A stretch of 12,047 bases of DNA, taken from assembly GCA_012719815.1 (NCBI GenBank), contig JAAXZP010000039.1:1-12047 (forward strand). The letters run 5' to 3'. The DNA comes from Christensenellaceae bacterium (GTDB taxonomy: Bacteria > Bacillota > Clostridia > Christensenellales > SZUA-584). This document shows positions 5,437-12,047 of this stretch, piece after piece. Within the stretch, counting starts at the first letter, position 1, and each line of letters begins with the position of its first letter. Below the pieces are notes generated by a model, which saw only the letters and a list, made by a program, of their open reading frames with translations, had not been told where the DNA came from and searched no databases. The translations under genes were made by a program, and so were the position numbers.

Positions 5437-5634
5437 TTATTTGTCCCTGTGCCTGACCCTTGGAATCAGTACAATTGCCCAAAGGCCGGCTAGTCCCACC
5501 AAAGCGTAAATAATCCTTGAAATAATGGCATCCTGGCCGCCAAATATGGCCGCAATGAGATCAAACTGGAAGAACCCGATCAGGCCCCAGTTTATCGCGC
5601 CGATTATGACCAGTATCATCGCAACGATATTCAA
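5437..5634 (-). CDS. DUF378 family small membrane protein (YuzA-like)
   Basis: A membrane protein of about 65 residues with the DUF378 pattern: helix 1 with VIIGAINWGLIGFFQFDLIAA, a short loop FGGQDA, and helix 2 with IIYALVGLAGLWAI, ending in a basic tail RVRHRDK. Function is unknown for the family. The frame begins at a TTG at 5641-5643, but that codon abuts the AAAGGAG site with no spacing. An in-frame TTG three codons on (5632-5634) has the usual 9-nt spacing and gives MNIVAMILVII, like other family starts, so I place the start there. The ribosome site lies inside a stable GAAA-loop hairpin (5641-5658), suggesting translational control. It follows the small unknown gene by about 49 nt and is last in the uppP unit. 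Confidence 0.88.
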   Translation of the reverse strand: MNIVAMILVIIGAINWGLIGFFQFDLIAAIFGGQDAIISRIIYALVGLAGLWAIVLIPRVRHRDK

Positions 5635-5640
5635 ACAAAT

Positions 5641-5658
5641 CAACTCCTTTCGGAGTTA
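5641..5658 (-). promoter_or_regulatory. GAAA tetraloop hairpin burying the DUF378 ribosome binding site
   Basis: On the minus strand TAACTCC pairs with GGAGTTG (six Watson-Crick pairs and one outer G-U) around a GAAA loop. The right arm holds GGAG, the Shine-Dalgarno for the TTG start at 5634. In mRNA this would occlude ribosome access until it is melted. No T run follows, so it is not a standard terminator. Confidence 0.65.
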
Positions 5659-5683
5659 GTATCCGCAAAATACCGCCGCGTTA

Positions 5684-5941
5684 TCACAAAGCTTTGCTTT
5701 TTTTGTTGTCAAATATTTCAATCTCCAGCGTGTCGAAATCCACTCTCTCCACAAAATCGTCGGGGAAAAATACAGTCCGCCGGAACATGCGCAGTTCCTT
5801 TAAATGCTTGTCGCACACGATGGGCTTGGAAATATCAAACCCATTGCACAACGCCACCAGCGCGGAAGCGAAATCATTGTCCTCATGGACCAGGTCGCGG
5901 ATGATCCGGTCTTCAGTTTTCAGCTTGCCCCAATAACGCAT
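5684..5941 (-). CDS. Conserved clostridial hypothetical protein downstream of pepV
   Basis: An 85-residue soluble acidic protein starting MRYWGKLKTEDRII and ending in FDTLEIEIFDNKKSKAL. I recall small clostridial proteins with the same layout (WGK near the start, FDI/L-x-KPI in the middle, R-x-x-F-x-x-D-x-F-V/I-E then FD-x-LEI near the end), but the family has no function that I know. No membrane segment, signal or metal motif is visible apart from two cysteines (36 and 47) that are not in a known motif. The ATG at 5939-5941 lies 4 nt after the pepV stop and has no clear ribosome site, so it is probably translated by coupling to pepV; a GTG at 5953 overlapping the pepV end is the alternative. 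DUF378 follows. Confidence 0.75.
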   Translation of the reverse strand: MRYWGKLKTEDRIIRDLVHEDNDFASALVALCNGFDISKPIVCDKHLKELRMFRRTVFFPDDFVERVDFDTLEIEIFDNKKSKAL

Positions 5942-5945
5942 AACG

Positions 5946-7325
5946 CTACTCACATAGCTTGAGAATCGCGTTCGCGATGATCTGCGCGTTCTTGACCAGC
6001 GCGTCGATCTCGATGTATTCGTCCGGCCCGTGCTCCACGCTGGGCTGACCCGGAAACACCGGCCCGAACGTCACGGCGTTTTTAAACGCGCGCGCATAGG
6101 TGGCGCCGCCGATGGAGATGCAGTAGGCCTCCTCGCCGGTCACCTCGGTATAAGCTTCCTTGAGCTTTATGATCAGCTCGCTGTCCTCGGGCACATAGTG
6201 CGGGTCCAGCGCGTGCAGGTAACTCACTTCAAAGCGCGGGGAAAACGCGGCTTCCAGCTTCTCCTTGACCTGCGGGGCGGTCAGCGACATGGGATAGCGG
6301 ATATCCACCCCGGCCTTCAGCTTACCGCCGGAAAGCGACACCGTGCCCAGGTTCATCGTCAGCCGACCCGACTGGTCGGACACGTCCAGACCCAGCGGCT
6401 CGCCGTGCACATAAACGCCGACTTTCGACGCGATATCGTAAATCCCCTGGGATATCTCGCCCGCGCACAGCGGCAGCGTCCCAAGGTAAGCGATCAGCGC
6501 CGCCGCGGCGTTGACGCCCTGGTCGGGCCGCGAACCGTGTGCGCTTTTGCCGGTCACCGCGATATGCACCAGACCTTCTCCTGCGTCCTCGCAGGCAAAC
6601 TCAGCACCCACGGGACACACATAAGACGAAAGGCTTTTCTGTATGATGGCAAGCGGGGCTTTGATGGTGCAGTCTGCCTTGTTGGGCACCACGTTGACGC
6701 GCGTGCCCGCGTTGATGCTGCTCACGTATACGCCGTCGGTATTGGGCTCGGCCGTGAGCTTCAGCTGCACGTGCAGCAGCCCCTTCTCCGAGTTGATCAC
6801 AGGATATTCGCCGTCCGGGGAAAACGCGATGTCGGGCCACGGCTCGTGCTGCTTGTAAAAGTCCATATCCGCCCAGCCGGATTCCTCGTCCGCACCGAAT
6901 ATCAGCCGCACCTTCTTGTTAATCTGCGCGCAGTTGTCGCTTAAGGCTTTCAGCGCGTACAGCGCGGCGACGGCAGGCCCTTTGTTGTCAATCGCGCCGC
7001 GGCCGTAGATGCGGCCGTCCTTCTCCACGCCTTCAAACGCGGGCACTGTCCAGCCTTCACCCTTGGGCACCACGTCGATGTGCGTGAGTATGCCCAGCAT
7101 CTCCTCGCCTTCTCCATAGTCCACATACGCCATGTGCCCAAAAAGGTTGACGCAATCTAAGTCCATGCGCTCCGCGGTGCTTTGGACGAACATCAGCGCG
7201 TCAAATATTCCCTTTCCGTAAGGCATGTTGGGCTGGCCGGCGCTTTTGACGCTTTCGATTTTAATGAATTCCTTCAGCGTCTCGATCATTTCCTGCCGGT
7301 ACGGCTCAAAGGAAAAATCCAGCAT
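5946..7325 (-). CDS. pepV: PepV-type dipeptidase, M20 metallopeptidase family
   Basis: A 459-residue cytoplasmic zinc peptidase that splits dipeptides (and related beta-Ala or D-amino-acid dipeptides in the family) for amino-acid supply. The M20 motifs are clear: LGILTHIDVVPKG with His82 and Asp84, GRGAIDNKGP with bridging Asp113, GADEESG with catalytic Glu147 and Glu148, SPDGEYP with Asp171, and VEHGPDEYIEI with a C-terminal metal His at about 432. TGKSAHGSRPDQGVNAA in the lid domain supplies the substrate-binding His. Length agrees with PepV (about 460-470). AGAGG lies 8 nt before the ATG. It follows uppP by 36 nt with no visible promoter between them. The next gene starts 4 nt after its stop. 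Specificity within the carnosinase/PepV group cannot be fixed from sequence. Confidence 0.95.
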   Translation of the reverse strand: MLDFSFEPYRQEMIETLKEFIKIESVKSAGQPNMPYGKGIFDALMFVQSTAERMDLDCVNLFGHMAYVDYGEGEEMLGILTHIDVVPKGEGWTVPAFEGVEKDGRIYGRGAIDNKGPAVAALYALKALSDNCAQINKKVRLIFGADEESGWADMDFYKQHEPWPDIAFSPDGEYPVINSEKGLLHVQLKLTAEPNTDGVYVSSINAGTRVNVVPNKADCTIKAPLAIIQKSLSSYVCPVGAEFACEDAGEGLVHIAVTGKSAHGSRPDQGVNAAAALIAYLGTLPLCAGEISQGIYDIASKVGVYVHGEPLGLDVSDQSGRLTMNLGTVSLSGGKLKAGVDIRYPMSLTAPQVKEKLEAAFSPRFEVSYLHALDPHYVPEDSELIIKLKEAYTEVTGEEAYCISIGGATYARAFKNAVTFGPVFPGQPSVEHGPDEYIEIDALVKNAQIIANAILKLCE

Positions 7326-7361
7326 GGCAGCAACCTCTTGCGAAATGATTTGCTTCGATTA

Positions 7362-8144
7362 TTATGCCCAGCTTATAAGGTGAAACACGTACTGATCCAG
7401 CAATACCCAAATTCCCAGGATCGCCACATAGACGGCAAAGCCGTACAGCTTCTTCTTGGAAACCAGCGCAATCATGAATTTAATGGCGAAAAATCCCGAT
7501 ACGGCAGCGCATGCCGTGCCGATGACGGTAGAAAGTATGTCAGCAGGCAATGCCTGCTCCTTGAACACCTCATATCCCTGCAGCACCACGGAGCCCAGAA
7601 TCGCGGGGAGGGACATCAGGAAGGAAAACGCCGCAGCCTCCCGCCGGCCCACGCCCAGGACCAGCCCGCCCGCGATGGTGGAGCCGGAGCGCGATACGCC
7701 CGGGAACAGCGCGACGGCCTGCATCACGCCCATGCCCAGCGCGGCGCCCGCCTGCACCTTCCGGCGCTTTTGGATCCGGGCGGATAGCAGCTCCGCACCC
7801 GTGAGGAACACCGCCGTCAGCAGAAAGCCGTAGCCCAGGTACCTGCCGGTAAACGTGCTCTCGATGAAATACTTGAACAGCAGCGTCACGATGATCGCCG
7901 GCAGCGTCGCAATCACGAGATATAAAAGCCGGATCGGCTTTCGGAACAGGTCCAGTATGCTCTGCCACATGACCACCACCACCGCAACCAGCGTGCCGAG
8001 GTGCAGCATGGTGTCAAAAAAAAGCTGCGGTTCGGAAAGGCCAAAAACGTTCTGCAACAATACCAGATGTCCACTGCTGGAAACGGGCAGAAATTCCGTG
8101 AGTCCCTGGACGATCCCCAGAACAATCGATTCCAAAATGCCCAT
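7362..8144 (-). CDS. uppP: Undecaprenyl-diphosphate phosphatase (UppP/BacA)
   Basis: A 260-residue membrane enzyme that removes a phosphate from undecaprenyl pyrophosphate to regenerate the lipid carrier for peptidoglycan and other wall polymers; family members confer bacitracin resistance when overproduced. Both signature regions are intact: GLTEFLPVSSSGHL (14-27) with Glu17, Ser22-24 and His26, and PGVSRSGSTI (148-157) with Arg152. About seven to eight hydrophobic helices are present, and length matches the family (260-280). AAGGGG lies 7 nt before the ATG at 8142-8144. An extended -10 promoter is found at 8174-8182. It is the first gene of the unit with pepV, the small unknown and DUF378. 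No reason for the uppP-pepV pairing is evident beyond co-expression. Confidence 0.96.
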   Translation of the reverse strand: MGILESIVLGIVQGLTEFLPVSSSGHLVLLQNVFGLSEPQLFFDTMLHLGTLVAVVVVMWQSILDLFRKPIRLLYLVIATLPAIIVTLLFKYFIESTFTGRYLGYGFLLTAVFLTGAELLSARIQKRRKVQAGAALGMGVMQAVALFPGVSRSGSTIAGGLVLGVGRREAAAFSFLMSLPAILGSVVLQGYEVFKEQALPADILSTVIGTACAAVSGFFAIKFMIALVSKKKLYGFAVYVAILGIWVLLDQYVFHLISWA

Positions 8145-8173
8145 GATGTGGCCCCTTCTTTCATTTGGATGAT

Positions 8174-8182
8174 ATTATATCA
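8174..8182 (-). promoter_or_regulatory. Extended -10 promoter (TGA-TATAAT) for uppP
   Basis: On the minus strand TATAAT (8179-8174) is perfect and preceded by TGA, the TGn extension. A weak -35 (ATGCAA, 3 of 6) lies 16 nt upstream. Initiation near 8167 gives a short leader carrying the AAGGGG site. This and the mscS promoter share the same extended -10 architecture. Confidence 0.65.
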
Positions 8183-8312
8183 GTAAAGATATGATTTGCA
8201 TAGGTTCAATATGCGGCAGGTGGTGCACTAACCCAAATATCGCAAAAGCCTTTGCATGATAGCGGCGGGCGCCTGTTATGCCCTATTCAGCAAACCCCGG
8301 CAGCCCTTCGGG

Positions 8313-8341
8313 TTGACTTATGCGATCCGAGAGGATAAAAT
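8313..8341 (+). promoter_or_regulatory. Near-consensus sigma-A promoter for the aminotransferase gene
   Basis: TTGACT (8313-8318, 5 of 6) and TAAAAT (8336-8341, 5 of 6) are separated by exactly 17 nt. Initiation near 8348 leaves a leader of about 28 nt, too short for a T-box or riboswitch, so control by leucine-type attenuation is unlikely. The imperfect repeat CAGCCC-TTC-GGGTTG overlaps the -35. Confidence 0.8.
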
Positions 8342-8375
8342 ACACTAGACGTTTTTATTAACAGGAGATGGCATT

Positions 8376-9440
8376 ATGCAGATCAAGGTGAAACCGGCTG
8401 AAAACCTGAAGCAGAAACCGCAGGACGAATCCAAGCTGGGCTTTGGCAGGCTGTTTACGGATCATATGCTCACCGTACAGTACAAAGCAGGCATCGGCTG
8501 GCATAATGCCGAAATCCGCCCCTACGAGAATTTCTCGCTCTCGCCGGCGGCTTTGGTGTTTCATTACAGCCAGACGATATTCGAAGGCCTCAAGGCGTAC
8601 CGCACACCGGACGGCATCAAGCTGTTCCGCCCGTGGGACAATTTCAAACGCATGAACGTGTCCGCCAGGCGCCTGTGCATCCCCGAGATCGACGAGAAAT
8701 TCGCGCTGGACGCTCTGGTGCAGCTTCTGCGCATCGAGCAGGACTGGGTACCGCACTCGGAAGGCACGTCGCTGTACATTCGCCCGACGATCATCGCGAC
8801 GGACCCGTATCTTGGCGTCAAGGCGGGCGAGGAATACATCTTCTACATCATCCTTTCGCCGGTGGGCGCCTATTACGCATCCGGCCTGGAGCCGGTGGAC
8901 ATCTACGTGGAAGACGAATACGTGCGCTCTGTGGTGGGCGGCATGGGCTTCGCCAAAACAGGCGGCAACTACGCTGCCAGCCTGATTGCCGGTGAACTCG
9001 CGCACAAGATGGGCTATTCGCAGGTATTGTGGCTGGACGGCAAGGAGCGCAAATACGTGGAAGAAGTGGGCTCGATGAATATCTTCTTCAAGATCCGCGG
9101 CGAGCTTTTCACCGCGCCGCTGGAAGGCACCATACTGGCCGGCATCACGCGCGATTCGGTGATCCGCCTCGCAAAAGAAGTATTCGGCGTCAACGTGCGC
9201 GAAGAGCGCCTCGCCATCGCCGACATATTCGAGGAACACGAGAAGGGCGGCCTGGAGGAAGTGTTCGGCACCGGCACCGCCGCGGTCATCAGCCCGGTGG
9301 GCGGCATGAAGTGGGAGGATAAGGTCATCCGCATCAACGGTGGAAAAATGGGCGAGCTCACCAGACAGCTGTACGACAAGCTGACGGGCATCCAGTACGG
9401 CCGCGAGGAAGACATATTCGGCTGGACGATGACGATATAG
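8376..9440 (+). CDS. ilvE: Branched-chain amino acid aminotransferase (class IV, type II BCAT)
   Basis: A 354-residue PLP enzyme that interconverts Leu, Ile and Val with their 2-oxo acids using 2-oxoglutarate/glutamate, the last step of synthesis or the first of breakdown. The Schiff-base lysine is Lys194 in GFAKTGGNYAASL. Other fold-type IV signatures are FEGLKAYRTPDG (69-80), YIRPTIIATDP (134-144), EEVGSMNIFF (229-238) and the phosphate-binding GTGTAAVISPVG near the C-terminus. Length and motif wording fit the longer type II BCATs (mitochondrial-like), not the ~310-residue E. coli IlvE; the CxxC redox pair of the mammalian enzyme is absent. AGGAG precedes the ATG at usual spacing. It is monocistronic, with its own promoter and terminator. 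Direction of flux is not decided by sequence. Confidence 0.95.
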   Translation: MQIKVKPAENLKQKPQDESKLGFGRLFTDHMLTVQYKAGIGWHNAEIRPYENFSLSPAALVFHYSQTIFEGLKAYRTPDGIKLFRPWDNFKRMNVSARRLCIPEIDEKFALDALVQLLRIEQDWVPHSEGTSLYIRPTIIATDPYLGVKAGEEYIFYIILSPVGAYYASGLEPVDIYVEDEYVRSVVGGMGFAKTGGNYAASLIAGELAHKMGYSQVLWLDGKERKYVEEVGSMNIFFKIRGELFTAPLEGTILAGITRDSVIRLAKEVFGVNVREERLAIADIFEEHEKGGLEEVFGTGTAAVISPVGGMKWEDKVIRINGGKMGELTRQLYDKLTGIQYGREEDIFGWTMTI

Positions 9441-9472
9441 CAAACGGCCTATATTATCCCAATAAACGCAAT

Positions 9473-9504
9473 AAAAGCGGGACCGATAATCAAGTCCCGC
9501 TTTT
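9473..9504. terminator. Bidirectional terminator between ilvE and the symporter gene
   Basis: The 11-bp inverted repeat AAAAGCGGGAC (9473-9483) and GTCCCGCTTTT (9494-9504), with a 10-nt loop, gives a GC stem with a T tract when read on either strand. It sits between two convergent genes, 33 nt after the ilvE stop and 17 nt past the symporter stop. Confidence 0.88.
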
Positions 9505-9520
9505 GCTTGTCCTGAGTCTA

Positions 9521-11050
9521 TTACGCTTCGGCTTCCGCGGCCCGCGCTTTCGCGACCTCGGCTTTTTCCGGCGCTTCGCCGAACACCTTCTCGATGTGCG
9601 CTTCGTCGAACTTCCTGGTCGCCGCGCTCACCACAGGCGTCACCACCAGCGACAGCAGCATCGCGATGGAGCCGATCGCCGGCGGGCTGAGCCACGCGGG
9701 GAGTACGCCGCCTATCGAGCCCAGTATCATGAGCGGCACCACCACCGCAAGGCCAGTGATAATCCCGGCCCACGCTCCCGCCTTTGTCATGCCTTTCCAG
9801 CGCACGCCCAGCAGGAACGGCGCCAGGAAGCAGCCGGACAGCGCGCCCCACGAGTACGACATCAGCGTCACAATCGCGGCGGGCTGCAACAGCGCGATCA
9901 CCAGCGACACCAGCACGAACACGCCGCACAGCACGCGCATCAGCAGCATTATGCTCTTATCCTTCATGTCCTTCTTCCAGACGCCCTTCACCAAATCCAG
10001 AGCTATGGACGACGACGATACCAAAACCAGCGACGACAGCGTGGACATCGAAGCGGCCAAAAGCAGCACGAGTATCAGCCCCAGCATCGCGGGCGGCAGC
10101 GCCGCGTTCAAAACCTGCGGCATCACCGTGTCCAGGTTCTCAGGCGCTTCCGCCAGGAACAGGCGGCCGAACGAACCCGTAAAGTAAGCCGCACCGCCGA
10201 TGATAAGCGCAAACAGCGTGGATATCACCGTACCGCGTGTGATGGCCTTGTTGTCCCTGATCGCGTAGAACTTATGCACCATCTGCGGCAGGCCCCAGGT
10301 GCCGAGGCTTGTGAGCAGTATCAGCGATATCAGCAGCACGGCGTTCTGCGGCGAACCGAACGGCGACGCCAGCCCCGGCCCTGCTTCGGGTATCGCGGCT
10401 ATCCTCGCCAGGCCTTCGGAGATCCCGCCCACCTCGGGACGCGTCACCACCATCGCCACCATCACCACCACGCCGACGATCATGACGATGCCCTGAACAA
10501 AATCCGTCATCGCCGTCGCGATATACCCGCCTGCCAGCAGGTACACCGCGGTCAGCACCGCCATCGCAACCATGCAGTACTCATACGGCAGCTTAAATAC
10601 GCTTTCAAAGAAATACCCCAGCCCCTGATAAACGCTGGCGCAATAGGGTACGAGGAAAACGAAGATGATAAGCGCCGCCGCGATTTTCATGCCGGGCGAG
10701 TTGTACCGCTTCATGAAGAAATCCGGCATCGTGGACGACTCCAGCCGGTGCGTCATGTGCCTGGTGGGCCTCGCCATCAGCCGCCACACCACGAAAGTAC
10801 CAAGCACCGCGTTGGCAATGCCGATCCACGTGGCGGAAAGCCCCAGGTTCCAGCCGTATTTGCCCGCGTATCCCATAAAAATCACAGCGGAAAAATACGT
10901 CGTGCCGTAAGCAAACGCCGTCATCCAGGCGCCCACCTTGCGGCCGCCCAACATGAAGTCATCCGTTGTTTTGGTTTTCCTGCGGGAAAAGAATGCGATC
11001 AGCAGCAGTATGACGACATAGGCGCAGAAAATAATGATTTGTGCAGCCAT
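9521..11050 (-). CDS. Sodium:solute symporter (SSF / PutP-like family)
   Basis: A 509-residue membrane carrier predicted to import a small solute with Na+. About 13 hydrophobic helices are present. Family marks include DDFMLGGRKVGAWMTAFAYGTTYFSA (31-55), GGYIATAMTDFVQGIVM (174-190), and AASMSTLSSLVLVSSSSIALDL (332-353), in which Ser336-Thr337 correspond to the Na+ site region of PutP. The wording is closest to the proline/pantothenate-type branch, but substrate cannot be assigned safely. The C-terminus ends in an Ala/Glu/Lys-rich soluble tail (about 484-509). AAGGA precedes the ATG at 11048-11050. It is transcribed alone, convergent with ilvE and divergent from the serpin gene. Linkage to amino-acid genes makes an amino-acid substrate plausible but not demonstrated. 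Confidence 0.92.
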   Translation of the reverse strand: MAAQIIIFCAYVVILLLIAFFSRRKTKTTDDFMLGGRKVGAWMTAFAYGTTYFSAVIFMGYAGKYGWNLGLSATWIGIANAVLGTFVVWRLMARPTRHMTHRLESSTMPDFFMKRYNSPGMKIAAALIIFVFLVPYCASVYQGLGYFFESVFKLPYEYCMVAMAVLTAVYLLAGGYIATAMTDFVQGIVMIVGVVVMVAMVVTRPEVGGISEGLARIAAIPEAGPGLASPFGSPQNAVLLISLILLTSLGTWGLPQMVHKFYAIRDNKAITRGTVISTLFALIIGGAAYFTGSFGRLFLAEAPENLDTVMPQVLNAALPPAMLGLILVLLLAASMSTLSSLVLVSSSSIALDLVKGVWKKDMKDKSIMLLMRVLCGVFVLVSLVIALLQPAAIVTLMSYSWGALSGCFLAPFLLGVRWKGMTKAGAWAGIITGLAVVVPLMILGSIGGVLPAWLSPPAIGSIAMLLSLVVTPVVSAATRKFDEAHIEKVFGEAPEKAEVAKARAAEAEA

Positions 11051-11126
11051 AACAAAACCATCCTTCCATACTTCATCATGCAGGCAAACAAAAAAGACCC
11101 TGCCATACTACAATACTACCGACACT

Positions 11127-11155
11127 ATATTACTACACGTTTTATGAATATTCAA
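11127..11155 (-). promoter_or_regulatory. Candidate promoter for the symporter gene
   Basis: On the minus strand TTGAAT (11155-11150, 4 of 6) is followed after exactly 17 nt by TAATAT (11132-11127, 4 of 6). The leader would be about 70 nt. I see no convincing promoter for the divergent serpin gene in the same 212-nt gap. Confidence 0.4.
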
Positions 11156-11262
11156 TAGCCTAAATATTTCAGCCCGCCTTTTTTGCGGGAACACTTTTCC
11201 CGGCTGTTTCGTCTTATGGTCAAAACAATCTGATTGGAAAACGCTTATTGGAGGAGTCTTTC

Positions 11263-12047
11263 ATGCTCAGAAAACTTATCGCCATGGTTTTCGCGGCTGC
11301 ATTGTTGCTGACCGGGTGCGCGGCACCCGCTGGCAACGCCCCCTCCGCGCGCCCCGCCTTTGTCCGCCTTGTCAGCCGCGACGGCAAGCTGACCGAGCAG
11401 ACCATTGCGCCGCTGGACGGCAACTTCGTATCCGGCATGGGCAGTTTTGGCCTATCGGCGGCGTCCCGGCTATACAAAGAGGATGAAAACCTCGCGCTGT
11501 CCCCCGTCAGCATCACGCTGGCGCTGTGCATGGCGCGGGCCGGCGCGCAGGGCGAAACCAAAGAGGAGATGACAAAAGCTCTCGGCCTTTCGGGCCTTAC
11601 GGACGAGCAGATCACCGCGGCGTGCAAATCGCTGATGTGGCGCGCCAACACCGGCGGCATGGCGGCGGCCAACGCGCTCTGGCTGCTCCGCGACTACGCA
11701 TCCAGGGAAGAGTACATCAAAACGTGCACAGAAGAATACATGGCGGACATAAAGCCGCTCGCCAACCCCGGCGCGATGAAAGCCGTCAACGCATGGGCCA
11801 GGGAAAAAACGCACGGCAAAATTGACAGCATACTCCCGGAAGAGCCCAACGCCGAAACGCGCATGATCATCACCAACGCGCTCTATTACCTGGGCGACTG
11901 GGAGCGGCCCTTCGAAGCCAACAACACCTACGACCAGGAATTTTTCGCGCCAGCCGCCGCCGTCACCGTCCCGTTTATGCACAGCAGCTGGTACGTCCCG
12001 TATTACGAAAACGATCAGTTCTCGATGATTACGCTCAAATTCAAGGC
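11263..12047 (+). CDS. Serpin-family protease inhibitor, lipoprotein (cut by right edge)
   Basis: The first 261 complete codons of a serpin; the frame is open at base 12047. A short lipoprotein signal has LTGC with the lipidated Cys at 19, then a Pro/Ala linker to about residue 52. The serpin fold follows: NLALSPVSITLALCMARAGAQGETKEEM (76-103), VNAWAREKTHGKIDSIL (175-191) and TNALYYLGDWERPF (204-217), equivalent to the conserved NAIYFKGxW-PF strand, then a VPFMH strand (236-240). Serpins trap serine (or some cysteine) proteases by covalent suicide inhibition. The reactive-centre loop and C-terminal strands, about 110-150 residues, lie beyond the window, so inhibitory activity and target cannot be judged. 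GGAGGAG precedes the ATG by 6 nt. It would be anchored on the outer face of the membrane. Confidence 0.93.
   Translation, partial: MLRKLIAMVFAAALLLTGCAAPAGNAPSARPAFVRLVSRDGKLTEQTIAPLDGNFVSGMGSFGLSAASRLYKEDENLALSPVSITLALCMARAGAQGETKEEMTKALGLSGLTDEQITAACKSLMWRANTGGMAAANALWLLRDYASREEYIKTCTEEYMADIKPLANPGAMKAVNAWAREKTHGKIDSILPEEPNAETRMIITNALYYLGDWERPFEANNTYDQEFFAPAAAVTVPFMHSSWYVPYYENDQFSMITLKFK

Noticed and set aside
7182..7787. 201-codon plus-strand open frame over the pepV/uppP junction
   Set aside because: Shadow of two well-supported genes, with no motif and no ribosome site.
8183..8312. Possible T-box or riboswitch upstream of ilvE
   Set aside because: No T-box AGGGTGG-ACCGCG motif is present, and the strong promoter at 8313-8341 would leave only about 28 nt of leader. 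Only short weak hairpins are seen.
8358..9929. 523-codon minus-strand open frame antisense to ilvE
   Set aside because: Composition is His/Arg/Ala-rich with no motif, and it would cross the bidirectional terminator and overlap the symporter gene. ilvE in the other direction has full catalytic motifs.
9503..11158. 551-codon plus-strand open frame antisense to the symporter
   Set aside because: Extreme His/Arg/Gln content typical of a reverse-complement shadow; the symporter reading has clear family motifs and helices.
11173..11201. Hairpins CCCGC-GCGGG and GGGAA-TTCCC upstream of the serpin gene
   Set aside because: Short 5-bp stems that exclude each other; the T run is in the loop, not after the stem, and no gene on either strand ends here, so a terminator or riboswitch call is not supported.

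Overview
The window looks like ordinary chromosomal DNA from a fairly GC-rich (by eye, upper 50s percent) low-diversity Gram-positive lineage, most likely an anaerobic member of the Clostridia. The grounds are clostridial/Firmicutes families (DUF1385/YqhQ, DUF951, DUF378, PepV, an uncharacterised small protein behind pepV), strong AGGAGG-type ribosome binding sites, two Cys-anchored lipoproteins, a short Bacillus-type signal peptidase I, and a rubredoxin beside a DUF1858 protein, which suggests anaerobic redox chemistry. The species is inference. I see no tRNA, rRNA, CRISPR array, transposase, phage gene or insertion-sequence end.

Layout. (1) 1-1630, minus strand: the start of a DUF1385/YqhQ gene that runs off the left edge, preceded by a lipoprotein parvulin-type foldase. 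(2) 1759-3460, plus strand: a complete transcription unit from an extended -10 promoter to a hairpin terminator, carrying an MscS-family channel, DUF951 and signal peptidase I. (3) 3508-5222, minus strand: a four-gene unit of PHP phosphoesterase, membrane zinc-ribbon protein, DUF1858 and rubredoxin, with a TTGACA-type promoter. (4) 5289-8179, minus strand: uppP, pepV, a small conserved unknown and DUF378, ending at a twin-hairpin terminator region. (5) 8313-9504, plus strand: a branched-chain aminotransferase with its own near-consensus promoter and a bidirectional terminator. (6) 9473-11155, minus strand: a sodium:solute symporter. (7) 11263-12047, plus strand: the first 261 codons of a lipoprotein serpin, cut by the right edge.

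Functional theme. Many products act at the cell envelope: folding of exported proteins (PpiC lipoprotein), signal-peptide removal (SPase I), undecaprenyl-phosphate recycling (UppP), osmotic release (MscS), solute uptake (SSF), and a surface-anchored protease inhibitor (serpin). Amino-acid and peptide metabolism is represented by PepV and the aminotransferase.

No clearly new multi-gene system is visible. The best leads are a GAAA-capped hairpin that buries the Shine-Dalgarno of the DUF378 gene, a pair of hairpins with identical stems at 5295-5372, the PHP protein whose usual metal-ligand His appears as Asn, and the lipoprotein serpin. The one gap over 300 bases without a gene (5113-5436) holds a promoter at 5195-5222 and the twin hairpins; I see nothing coding in the rest.
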